Shown here one piece after another: positions 9,138-18,521 of a DNA stretch of 64,000 bases; positions within the stretch are counted from its first letter, which is position 1, and every line of letters starts with the position of its first letter. The position numbers and the translations under genes were made by a program. Source of the DNA: Prostheceraeus crozeri (taxonomy: Eukaryota; Platyhelminthes; Polycladida; Euryleptidae); the NCBI GenBank assembly GCA_907163375.1, contig CAJQUW010002102.1:1-64000 (forward strand), written 5' to 3'. The notes under the pieces were generated by a model, which was given only the letters and a program-made list of their open reading frames with translations, ran no database searches and had not been told where the DNA came from.

Positions 9138-10691
9138 GTTAAACTTAAACATTATAAAGAAAATACATATGATAAATTATTATTTTTTGAATCTGGAATT
9201 AGAGGTGGAGTTTCATCAGTTTTAGGTAATAGATATGTTAAATGTTATAATAAGAAAGTAAATCCACAAGAATATGGAATAATGAAACCTTTATCTCCAG
9301 AAGAAAAAGAAAAAATATTAGAAATTTTTCGAACGAAACGAGAAGGAGTAGAACGTGAAAATGCAATTGATGAATTCATGAGAGAAAACTATTTGTTATA
9401 TTATGATTTTAATAGTTTATATTCTTCTTGCATGATACAAGAATTACCAACAGGTGAGATGGAATGGTGTAATATTCTTGATTATCAAAAAACATATGAT
9501 GGAAATTATAATCATGGTTATATACATGAAGTTGATTTAGTATATCCTGATGAAATAAAAGATAAAACAAAATATTTTCCTTTCTGTCCCGAAAACAAAA
9601 TTCCCAATATAGAAGATTTTTCAGATTATCAAAAATCTATAATTCCTAAGAAATACAGACCAACAAAAAAACTTATGTTAACACAAAGTAATAAAGGAAA
9701 GTATGTTGTTGAAGGAAGAATGCTAGATTGGTATTTAGAACATGGAATGATTCTCACAAAAATACATCGAAAACTAGAGTATAGAAAATCTAGGTGGTTA
9801 AAAATTTATATAGAGTTCAATATTGAAAAACGTAAAATAGCTAAAAGAAATAAAGATGATTTTGGAAACGTGTTCTTCAAATTAATGAATAATGCATTTT
9901 ATGGTAAGACTTTAGAAAATGTGCGTAATAGACAAAATATTGAAATAGTTTATGATAAAGATAGGTTTCAAAATTTAACAAGGAAACCTACATATAAAAG
10001 AACTACTAGATTTAGTGATAATCTATGTGCTGTACATTTACGTCGAATTAGCGTAAAACATGATAAGTTTAATTTTATAGGATTCACTATATTAGAATTA
10101 GCGAAACTATTTATGTATAGATTTATATATGATTATTTAGCACCTGCTTATGGCAAAAACTATAAATTACACTTTACAGATACCGATTCTGTTTTCTTAG
10201 AATTAACAATACCGTATAATTCTTCACTTGATGAAGAAATTAATAAAATAAAAGATATCATCCATCCTTCTGATTTATGTAAAGTAAAAGATGAATTAGA
10301 AGGAAATGAAGATTTCATAACAGAAGCTATATTTTTAAAATCTAAATGTTATTGTTATAACACAACTAATAATATTAAAACACATAAAACATTAAAAGGA
10401 ATTTCAAAGGCATCAGTGGCTAATCAAATAACATTTCAAGATTATAAAAATGTATTATTCAATAATGAAATAAAAACAGCATGTAATTATAGACTTAATT
10501 AAAAAAAACATAAAATGTTTTTAAAAGAAGAACATAAATTAGCATTAGATCCATTTGATGATAAAATAAAAATTTTACCTCATGGAATAACTACTTCACC
10601 TTTTTAATTTTCTAATTTCTAAGATAGTCAAATTTGATATATACATAAAATAAAAAAAAATATTATAACACTATATTTGTATATTTTTTTA

Positions 10692-11458
10692 TCACTCGGT
10701 AAACAAATGTTCTATAACTCTATCATGAATTTTTTTATCAATATTAATTGTAATGAAGCCATAATCTTTTGACCAAGCATTGTTACACGATTGTTTAAAT
10801 TCATCTTTATTTCTTACGCATAAATCTCTTAACAAATCACTTAAGTTTCTTGCATTTATTTCAAATAGTATAAATATATTTGCATTCTTTCTAATAACAC
10901 TTCCGTCTAATGAATACATACTTTGTGTTAAATAAAAAACACTACAGTTATTATGTCTACCTCTTGTGAAATAATTTCTCTGAACTGACTGATTTCTATC
11001 ATTAACACAATCATCAAAAATTACACAATGTTTCATTGTTTTATCTATTTTACTAGGATCTTGCATATTACCACTATCATCTATTAATTGTATCTTTATA
11101 TGCTTATTTTTATTGGATTCTACTAACTGACTATTTTTTGCTGCTTCTTCACACCACGAACTTATTTCTTCTTCATCTTCAGATTTTTCATATTCTTTGA
11201 ATAATGAAGCAATTGCTGTTTTTTAAGATTATTTTCAAATCCATATTTTAAAAATTGATAGACGGGTTGTTCTGCTGTTGTTGTATAAATTATAAGATTG
11301 TTATAATCCAAAAAATTTGGAGTCGTTAAAATTTTAAATATTAGATACGTTTTTCCACAACCTGATCTTCCGCAAATAACTGACAAAACTTTATTAGATA
11401 AATTTGGATGATGATTAAATTTAAGTTTTTTTTTATTTAATAGTAGTACTTCACTCAT
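10692..11458 (-). pseudogene. A32/FtsK-HerA-type packaging ATPase
   Basis: The minus-strand N-terminal part begins MSEVLLLNKKKLKF and carries the Walker A motif GRSGCGKT. The C-terminal part has a hydrophobic strand ending in acidic residues (HCVIFDDCVND, Walker B), then RNYFTRGRHNNCSVFYLTQS, the sensor-type strand with the conserved Gln-Ser of this family. Relatives pump DNA into preformed capsids; the gene lies next to the penton-like gene on the same strand, as in many Polintons. It is broken. Convergent to the polymerase gene, from which it is separated by about 190 bp of AT-rich sequence with no gene. Confidence 0.85.
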
Positions 11459-11526
11459 TTTTTAATAAAAAATTTTATTTTTATTTTAAAAGAAGAAGAA
11501 GAAAATTAAACTTCTCTAGCTTCGCG

Positions 11527-11570
11527 TGGGAGTTTATACCTCTCGAACGGGAGTTTATACCTCCCGAACC
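11527..11570. repeat. Tandem hairpin repeat at penton gene end
   Basis: Two tandem copies of a 20-odd-bp unit containing gggagtttatacctc. The second copy folds as CGGGAG, seven-nt loop, CTCCCG. The loop is longer than in the three-nt-loop elements elsewhere in the Polinton, so I treat it as a separate type. Confidence 0.55.
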
Positions 11571-12343
11571 AAAAGATCTATCATAATCTCTTCACCTCCA
11601 AAATTTATTTCTTGTCCTTTCTCATCAGTGATTCTAATGCCAATGTTGTTAATAGTTTTTCTTGTAATAGGGAAATATATTAATGTTTGGGGAAATACAT
11701 TTAATCTATAACCAATGGGTACAGTAAAAGCTGGAAAACTGAATATTAAATTTGATAATTTACCATTTATATATCCTCCTTCAATAATGTCACAATGTAC
11801 AACAATTGAATTTATTTCAGTTATTTTTGGAATCTTCTCACCTAAATGATAACCTTGACTATAGGTCTGTTTATTAAATCCTAATAGCTTTGACAATGAT
11901 CTATTATGATTAAAATCAACTTGATGATTTTCGTCTAAAGTAAGAGAAAATTTATTAACTGCCGGTTCAACTGCAAAATGTAATTGTTTCTTATCTTTAA
12001 ATGGTATACCTAAATGTCTCTTAATTTCATTTGATATTGATTCAACTTCGTAAGAACCAGGAAGAAAAGTTAATATTTTCCATGTTTTGCCTTTATCAGT
12101 AGAATATCTAAATTGATCATTCACATCTTTGATAACGTTTTGAATAGTGTTAAATGTAGAGAAACTAGTCAATGCAATTTGATAATTTTTATTTTGTTCC
12201 AAATGTAGAATGGGTTCTAAATTACAAGTGTGTGATGAAGTAGTTGTTATAATTTTTAACGTCGTACTAAATTTTGATGAACCCAAAATCTCTGTCAAAT
12301 TTTCTAAATGATTATTAATTTTGTCTAAATCTGCTGAACACAT
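11555..12343 (-). CDS. Penton-like minor capsid protein (single jelly roll)
   Basis: A 262-residue frame, apparently whole, starting MCSADLDKINNHLENL. Conserved family segments are visible in order: an early beta strand pair with YQIALTSFSTFNTIQNV, FRYSTDKGKTWKILTFLPGSYEV, the SISNEIKRHLG helix, VDFNHNRSLSKLLGFNKQTYS, SINSIVVHCDIIEGGYINGK and the end motif YLPxT-like IYFPITRKTINNIGIRITDE followed by GGEEIMI. These are the marks of Polinton penton proteins, which occupy the five-fold vertices of the capsid. It lies between the ATPase and another minus-strand gene. Its 3' end overlaps a short GC-rich tandem hairpin (about 11527-11570). Confidence 0.88.
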   Translation of the reverse strand: MCSADLDKINNHLENLTEILGSSKFSTTLKIITTTSSHTCNLEPILHLEQNKNYQIALTSFSTFNTIQNVIKDVNDQFRYSTDKGKTWKILTFLPGSYEVESISNEIKRHLGIPFKDKKQLHFAVEPAVNKFSLTLDENHQVDFNHNRSLSKLLGFNKQTYSQGYHLGEKIPKITEINSIVVHCDIIEGGYINGKLSNLIFSFPAFTVPIGYRLNVFPQTLIYFPITRKTINNIGIRITDEKGQEINFGGEEIMIDLLVREV

Positions 12344-12412
12344 TTTTTAGTTAAAATTTTGAATAAATATTTTTTTATAAAAAAATTAAAAACAACAACA
12401 TATTTCAGTTAC

Positions 12413-12438
12413 GGGCGAAGCCCTAGAACCATCGGTTC
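12413..12438. repeat. Double hairpin element 13
   Basis: GGGC-GAA-GCCC, spacer TA, then GAACC-ATC-GGTTC. This is the reverse orientation of the elements at 5171 and 6318, at a gene end on the minus strand. Confidence 0.88.
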
Positions 12439-12439
12439 G

Positions 12440-13245
12440 TTATACTTTTATAATCCTCTTCATTTAGAATCTTCTTTTCTAACAGTCTTTTCAATATAGC
12501 ATGAATTTCATTGAAACTAGAATTATGTCCTTCTTTTATTGCAGATATTAAAATATTTAATCTATTTAGTAATTCTTGTGGATCATCTGGTAAGAATACA
12601 GTTGTTTCTGTTTTCTGTTTTTCGGATAAACCTTTTCCTACTTTAACTCCGATGATAATAAATTTTCTAATTGTTTATAACGTCTTACGATTTTACTGCA
12701 CCAACTCTATCTAACATAGCTTTATATTTTATGAGATCTTCTACAGCATAATTATTTAAATCTGCTCCTCTTAAAAGATTAACAAAATTTCTATCTAAAT
12801 TAAAAGGAGATTTATCTGGTGAAAAAATTAAACCTCGAAAAGGTTGTGGAAATATTTCTTTTTGTCCGAGATAAAATCTAGGTATTGTTTTTCCATCTAT
12901 AAATGAAATAGAATGTTCAAATTGCATAGATTTTGGTAATTTCTTATTAATGTTTGATTCTAGTAATCCATAGTCATCTAATATAGTTTTGTGCTCTGGA
13001 TCTGTTATATCAATTTGTTTATCATTATTTGTACTTTCTTTTTCAAGAGTTTTAAATGGTTTCATAGTTTTCTCAAAATCAGTTTTTACTTGCTCGGTTT
13101 GCTGCATTTTTTCAAACATATCAGATTGAATACCAGCTTTTATCATTCTATGTTGAAGATGATTTTCTTTCATAATATTTCTTTGTTTTATTAACTCTTC
13201 TAATTGTTTTATTCTTTTAAAATTATCAGCTTTAATTTTATCCAT
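12440..13245 (-). pseudogene. Polinton gene of unknown function (conserved family protein)
   Basis: Minus-strand coding potential with a likely start MDKIKADNFKRIKQLEELI at 13245. The N-terminal half is coiled coil. The second half has the recurrent Polinton phrase FYLGQKEIFPQPF, SPFNLDRNFVNLLRGADLNN and YAVEDLIKYKAMLDRVGAVK, and near 12,500-12,640 a further segment DDPQELLNRLNILISAIKEG with NEIHAILKRLLEKKIL. This protein is repeatedly seen beside penton and ATPase genes in Polintons but I know no established function; a structural or scaffolding role is possible. The distal part is broken. A double hairpin lies just at its 3' end (12413-12438). Confidence 0.6.
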
Positions 13246-13366
13246 TTTTAAAATATAATATTTGAATTTTGTGGTAACATTGGAATACAGCAAAAACATT
13301 TTACTGAACAAATTATTTTTTTATTGCTTTGTTGTCTGACATCTTTTCGTTTAAAGGTTTCTCGTT

Positions 13367-14116
13367 TTAAGTTTTGTTTAATAAAGTTTTGTTTAATAAA
13401 GTTTTGCTTAAATTTTCGCTTAAAGTTTTTAGCTCTTCTAAAAAAATTTTGTCATTTTCTTCATTAGAAATTTTACCATCAGTAAAAGTTTTGCCATCCT
13501 GTTTATTCTTATCATCAACTTTTTCTGACTGTAATTGAAATGATATTTGATTTACTTCATTAGCTATTTGATCAAATTTTTCAATCTCATCTAACGTAAT
13601 AACATTATCATCACATACTCTTTGAAAGTAGTAATGTAGTTTATCATAGACTTCTTTAATATGTAAATGCTTAGTTTTTAATGATTTTCGTTTCTTAGTT
13701 ATTAAAGATTTATCTAACATTGTAACAAGTGAAGTTGCAAAAACACCCGTACCTGTTAAAGCTGTAGCAACTACTGGAATTACTAAAACACCTGAAGATA
13801 TAACAATTGTTAAAGCACCTAAACTTATTGTTAAGAATATGCCAATTCCTTGTGTTACATTCTTAACTTAAGTCCATCTCTTTCTTAATTTTTTATAATG
13901 CTCTAATCTTAATAATAATTGAGATTCCTTATCTTTCATATACCTAACTCTGTCTTTATGTTTTTCTTTATTCATCTTTTCGATGTTTATCTTTTCAATG
14001 TCCATTAAAGTAGAACTACGTTCATATGATAACGAAGGATATATTCTTGCGGTTTCTTCCACTTTTGTTTCATCCACTTTTGTTTCTTCCATTTTTAAAG
14101 AAATATTTTTAGTCAC
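13367..14116 (-). pseudogene. Polinton membrane protein of unknown function
   Basis: The rightmost gene. The N-terminal part starts MTKNISLKMEETKVDETKVE and has ARIYPSLSYERSSTLMDIEK plus a basic helix (KDKESQLLLRLEHYKKLRKR). The middle, near 13,730-13,860, encodes two hydrophobic stretches (ISLGALTIVISSGVLVIPVV and an Ala/Thr/Gly-rich segment). The C-terminal part has VYDKLHYYFQRVCDDNVITL and DEIEKFDQIANEV. A protein with a RKYPSL-type start, two membrane segments and a DNVIxxxEY/F phrase is common in invertebrate Polintons. Its function is not established; a membrane-associated role is inferred from the hydrophobic segments. It is broken. Confidence 0.55.
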
Positions 14117-14129
14117 ATGACATATTTTA

Positions 14130-14590
14130 AAAACCTGAAAGATGGATAAAATTCATGAATTTGAAATTCTCAACTTCTATGATTTTCGGTGTCCTGGAAC
14201 GGTCATGATTTACAAGGTAAAAATTGTAATTCTCAAATTTGAGATTCTTAACTTTTATGATTTTTTCGGTGTCCTGGAACGGTCATGATTTAAGCGAGAA
14301 AATTGTAATTCTCAAATTTGAGATTTTGAAAAATTTGAAAATTGGGTATTTTTAAAAACGCCCAAATTTATGAATTTAGGTCTTCATAACCTGAAAAAGG
14401 GTTCAAATTCATAAATTTGGGCGTTTTTAAAAATACTATTTTTTCAAAAAATGATACTTTTTAAATGGACTAAATTTATGAATTTAGGTCTTAAAAACCT
14501 GAAAAAGGGTCTAAATTCATGAATTTATGTCGTTTTTAAAGATACTATTTTTTTTAATTTTATGGTGTCCTGGAACGGTCTTTTGCCCAT
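14130..14590. repeat. Probable right terminal repeat region of the Polinton
   Basis: Non-coding and internally repetitive. The phrase ggtgtcctggaacggtc occurs three times (near 14190, 14270 and 14566). A roughly 55-bp unit with aaatttatgaatttaggtct and cctgaaaaagggt occurs twice (near 14366 and 14470), each ending in the inverse phrase aaattcat(a/g)aattt, so each copy is itself palindromic. It follows the last Polinton gene and precedes the nAChR intron, which is where the terminal inverted repeat should be. The partner copy is outside the window, so the exact end could not be fixed. Confidence 0.55.
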
Positions 14591-15013
14591 TACTTAGAGC
14601 ACCAGAAGCAAGGAACACCAGAACATTTTTTATTCCGATTAAGAAACAAAGTGAATATGGTAGAGATCCTTGTACAGATTTACTCAAGATACTACTGCAC
14701 ATTCTTTGCATGCAGTCATACTCATGGCAAATTTTTTAGGTAGATTGATCGACTCTGTGAGATGACGTATAAATTTATTGAAATGACTATTTGCAGATGT
14801 GGAGAACGTTATAACATAAAGTGTATGATTATTTGATTCCTCACTGGCATCACCGGATTTTTCAATTAGCACTCTGACTTTGTCAATCATTTATATACAG
14901 TAGATTGTATTTTATTTTAGTTGTGCGGTGATGAGAGGCACTTGTATCCTACTGTTAGTGCATATGATTGTATACCTTATGTGATGTTTGTTTAAAATTA
15001 GTTTAATTTTCAG
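14591..15013 (+). other. nAChR intron end between Polinton and first visible exon
   Basis: About 420 bp of presumed host intron. Minus-strand open stretches here (14517-14890) overlap the Polinton boundary and match no family I recognise. The last 20 bases include a pyrimidine-rich acceptor. Confidence 0.5.
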
Positions 15014-15303
15014 CGCTGATGACAAATTTGATGGAACTTATCCTTCTAACATTGTCATAACACATGATGGTTCGATGTCATACATCCCACCCGGGATGTT
15101 CAAATCAACTTGCTCAATTAATATTACATGGTTTCCATTCGATGAACAAGAATGCGAGATGAAGTTCGGTTCTTGGACTTATGATGGAGGTTACATCGAT
15201 TTAAAGTTGCAATGTGAGAAAGGTGACCCTAATAAAAACTGTTCGAATGAAGGTGAAGGAGATATCGCAAATTTTATAGAGAATGGCGAGTGGGACTTGA
15301 TAA
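15014..15303 (+). CDS. nAChR alpha-type subunit exon: loops E, Cys-loop, B and F
   Basis: 290-bp exon after a ttttcag acceptor and before GTAAGT. It begins with the last base of a codon (ADDKFDGTYPSNIVI) and ends after the first base of a codon (GEWDLI). It encodes the inner half of the ligand-binding domain: SYIPPGMFKSTCSINITWFP, with the Cys-loop C-x13-C and its central WFPFD, then FGSWTYDGGYIDL, whose Trp is the loop B aromatic-cage residue. It forms part of the extracellular acetylcholine site of a pentameric cation channel. Odd feature: between the Trp-bearing strand and GEWDLI the loop F region is lengthened and carries two extra cysteines (LQCEKGDPNKNCSNEGEGD). Upstream exons (signal peptide, loops A and D) are outside the window. 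Similarity is closest to alpha7/alpha9-like subunits. Confidence 0.93.
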
Positions 15304-16559
15304 GTAAGTCGCTTTGGTATTCTGACTACACTTTTAATATTGTTAATATATCTTCCAACGTAAAACTGTAATCACCAGAAATTTCCATCATGCCTTTTTC
15401 GTTCCATTGTCGCTGTGGGTTAATTCCTGATCATTCTGAAAAAAGTTACCAGGCCTTCACCTGGCTATAAACTTGCTCCCTCATTGAAGGCATTGAAATA
15501 GAAAGCTTGATTGTGACTTCTTTTTCTTGTTAGACGTTGCTTGACCGGTTGATTTTGATCAACTGATTAACTGAGTTTAAGATGACATATTATTTAAGGT
15601 CACTTCTACTAAAATGATAAGCACAAAAATTTAATTCAACAATAGTAAAAAGGGATGTCGGATATTTCAAAATTTTCGCGAGGGATATACCACCGGATAC
15701 CGGCTAGTGGTCTCGAGTTTAAAATTATAATTTCAATAGATTGTATGTTGCCTATACATAAACGACCAACAAAAGTGTTGTTACTTGACTGAATGCGATG
15801 TCTGTTATTAGAGCAAAAATCTACGATGCAGGGTCAAACCTGATACTATCAATATTTATTATTATAGAATGAACAAAGTAGACAAAATGAGTAAACTTTG
15901 CTTACACGCGGAAGAACAGTAGGTAGGCGTCGTTCATCCATGTGGCAGAGTTTCATCTGATTGTGGTTCACTTTATCGACAGGATCATTTCATCGATACG
16001 TAGATATCATTGATTTGAGTTATTTCATCGACAGGTCGTTTCATCAATGTCTCTCTCCTGAGTAAAGACATTGAAGTCCCTGACAAGACTCAAAAATAAG
16101 ACTCAAAAGCATCACAGCTTGATGTCTATGAAGTATTGAGTTGATTTACGTCTAGCCTATCTATGGATGCATGATACTCTTAAGTGAATATCATCCATAT
16201 GTCGATGAAATGAACCACTTTAGTGTCGATAAAGGGAGCCACCACCTTTCATCTACCCCACTCTCATGGTTTAGTTCTGAGTGTTTTGCATGAATGCAAA
16301 ATGCACTTAATCTAGTGATGTGTTGTAATTGTGAAACCAATGCAGACAAATAAAGCAGATACTTGAGTGTATTTTCATATTTTGAATACTTAAAAACATT
16401 GATTTAGAAAGCTTGTCGAATCGAATGGACTAACGGATCTTATTAAGATGTTCACCCCAAGAACACTTAGCCCTCGCCCTGGTGGGATGTTTTCCTAACG
16501 CGCCCTGTTTGGGGGGACTTGCTTCGAACCTCTACCTTAAAGATCTTTTAATCTAAACA

Positions 16560-17990
16560 CTCATTCTCACTTACTCCTCGTTCAGTGTCCTTGAGTTCCC
16601 TGATGGAGTTGGACGGTTGATGGCTCGTCTCCAGCTGTTTCGGTCCAAGGCAAGATCCTCATTGATTTCGAGCTTCTTGAGATCTTCTTTGATGCAGCTC
16701 GTTAGGTCACATGTTCTCAAGGTGTTAATTAATTGGTTGTCATAGCCCATGTTTCCGAACCATACAGGAGAACAGATCTTTAGCATGACTGGTAGATTTA
16801 TCCTCGGCACTTCAATGGGATTCCTCTGTTCATTAGGAAATTGGCAAGCGCCCTCCATTTTGACCACGTAGTCGTAATGCGAGTTCTCACGGCTCTTTCG
16901 ACACCAGCATCCTTGTAGCATCCCTGTCAAGCATGTCTCCAAGATAGCAGAACTGCTGGACCTCTTGTACAATACACTCATTCACCGAAGCGAATCGTCA
17001 TCTTCTTCTGTGTTTACTTGATCTAGGCTATATTTTGGACATATTAAAGAGGTCAGCACTCTGATTGAAGCTCACCCGGAGCATTTGAAGTGGTACCAAC
17101 TATTGCAGGCTGAACGCAGAATCGAGTTCTGACCTACACCTTTCGCGTAACATGAGCATGGACATGCGCATCATCTCGGTTTGCTTCTTCCCCGTATGAC
17201 TAGAACTTTTGTCCTTTCCATGTTGATTTTGAGACCTCTGCTTTCAAAGCTAGATTTCCATCATTGAAACAAGGGCTTCTGCTCTTGTTTCTGCAGTGAG
17301 TATGAGGTCGTCAGCGCACAGTAGCTCCCATGGAACTTCACTGCTGATATTCCCTAGTCATCTCTTCCATTACAGTGACAAAAAGTAGAGGGCTAAGAAT
17401 GGACCCTGATGTACATCGACATCGATATCGAAGCTGTTAGATGCTCCGACTACCATGTTTACACTTGACGCTGACTTCTCATACAGTGACATAACGGCTA
17501 CCACAAGAACCTCTGGTACACCCTGTCGTCTGAGAGAACCTGTCGTACACCCTGGCACCCTATCGAATGCTTTTTCCATGTCTGCGAATACATGAAATAG
17601 CTTTTTCTTTCGGTGACTGTACTTTTCTTGCATTTGACGCATGATGAAGATAGCATCTGTTGTTGACTTTCCAGGTCGAAATCCGAACTGGCGGGTGTTT
17701 ATCTTGATAAACTTCTGCAATCTGACCTCAAGGACTTTCTCAAGGAGCTTCATTGTGTGCTCAAGGAGGCGAATTCCTCGATACGATCCGCACCCGAGAG
17801 CATGTCCTTTCCCATTATAGATGGGAATTGTTACACTCTTCTTCCATTCGGCTGGGATGTCCCCACTAGAAAAAGCACCCTGGAAGACAGACGAAAGTCG
17901 CTCAATGATTACATTGGACAGTATAAAACAGCGGAAACAATTCAGAATAGATGCATTATGTCTTTCGGACGCAAGAAAATTAATGTTGGT
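16560..17990 (-). mobile_element. 5'-truncated LINE fragment with reverse transcriptase
   Basis: Read on the minus strand: IPAEWKKSVTIPIYNGKGHA, YRGIRLLEHTMKLLEKVLEV, QFGFRPGKSTTDAIFIMRQM and FHVFADMEKAFDRVP are fingers and palm segments of a non-LTR reverse transcriptase; a decayed CADD box lies near 17,310. Distal sequence encodes CIKEDLKKLEINEDLALDRN and ending PTPSGNSRTLNEE, the usual 3' end of this LINE type, which is common in invertebrate genomes. Clade not certain (RTE- or I-like). The endonuclease region is missing, and frameshifts separate at least three open pieces (16571-16981, 17370-17753 and the part beyond 17753). Confidence 0.82.
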
Positions 17991-18448
17991 ATCCGCTTTT
18001 CATAGTCACAGATCTTCATTCTGTATTGAAGATCTTCTCGCAATTAAAAATTTGAATTTGATGTTTTGGGAATTTTCGAGTCTATGAATAAATGTTCAAA
18101 ATTGGTATTATAGAAAGTTTAAGGCAACCAGTTTTAACAAGAATTATATTATTTGATTCATCATACAATCCTAGAGAAATTTGTATATATTATTAATGCC
18201 TATTTTTTCAATCCAAGTCAGCAAATCACCTAGAGATTCATTTAATTCTGGCTTATTTATAAAAATGGGAGAGTCCACTTCCAGCTCACTATAAGATCAG
18301 TCTACAGCTTATTAGATGAATTAGAAAATGCATAAAGTTAAGAACAGCACTTTTGTAAGGCAAGCATGTGGAATTGTTTTTCACATGCTAGAATTAGTGC
18401 TGACACATCTTTAGTGGTATGAGTAATTCAACAGACGGAAAATAAGTA

Positions 18449-18521
18449 CGCGTCTTAGTGGATTTGAACCACCTACCTCTGGCATTCTAGGCCAACGCTC
18501 TGCCAACTGAGCTATCGACAG
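18449..18521 (-). pseudogene. tRNA-like sequence (tRNA pseudogene or SINE head)
   Basis: On the minus strand an exact A box (TAGCTCAGTTGG) and a near-exact B box (GGTTCAAATCC) are at normal spacing. The D arm, anticodon arm (loop CTAGAAT, formally AGA) and T arm (GTGG/CCAC) can form. The acceptor ends do not pair and the variable loop is short, unlike a real tRNA-Ser, so it is not a working gene. It may be the head of a tRNA-derived SINE. Confidence 0.6.

Larger units (their letters stand above)
6064..10502 (+). pseudogene. Protein-primed family B DNA polymerase
   Basis: Coding potential in sequence on the + strand shows: an N-terminal C2H2-like zinc finger (FYCVLCKKKLQTKRSYQSHL), a FLWSIIAHLHPAEYHKE segment typical of Polinton polymerases, a coiled Gln-rich region, a second zinc finger near 7785, an exonuclease region with CYYCGKEF and VKDHDHLNGLYRGAAHNSCN, then the polymerase palm. 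Palm motifs are YYDFNSLYS (A, near 9410), KLMNNAFYGKTLEN (B, near 9880) and FTDTDSVFLE (C, near 10180). A TPGLTWLAGLK segment precedes them. In Polintons this enzyme copies the element from a protein primer. Six double or single hairpin insertions fall inside it (6318, 6449, 7992, 8367, 8777, 9113). The gene is broken; single changes are not listed. Confidence 0.92.
1..14590. mobile_element. Polinton / adintovirus-like element (fossil, left end outside window)
   Basis: A compact AT-rich block of about a dozen genes on both strands contains the full Polinton hallmark set visible here: retrovirus-type integrase, protein-primed family B DNA polymerase, A32/FtsK-type packaging ATPase, hexon-like major capsid and penton-like minor capsid. 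A PLA2 protein, small hydrophobic virion proteins and a fibre-like protein point to the adintovirus branch. The gene block ends near 14,116, followed by a repeat-rich non-coding stretch to about 14,590 that is probably the right terminal repeat. The left end and matching terminal repeat are outside the window. The element is broken, with roughly half a dozen to ten interruptions, but most frames remain long, which suggests a fairly young insertion. The adenain-type protease was not seen and may lie left of the window. It sits just upstream of nAChR exons. Confidence 0.93.

Noticed and set aside
11527-11570. Another member of the three-nt-loop double hairpins
   Set aside because: The loop is seven nt and the structure arises from a tandem duplication, so I kept it apart.
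14517-14890. A host or viral gene on the minus strand across the Polinton boundary
   Set aside because: Two short overlapping open stretches in different frames, with no recognised motif and partly inside the terminal repeat.
18449-18521. A functional tRNA gene, formally tRNA-Ser(AGA)
   Set aside because: The acceptor strands do not pair and the long variable arm expected of tRNA-Ser is absent; it is a pseudogene or SINE head.
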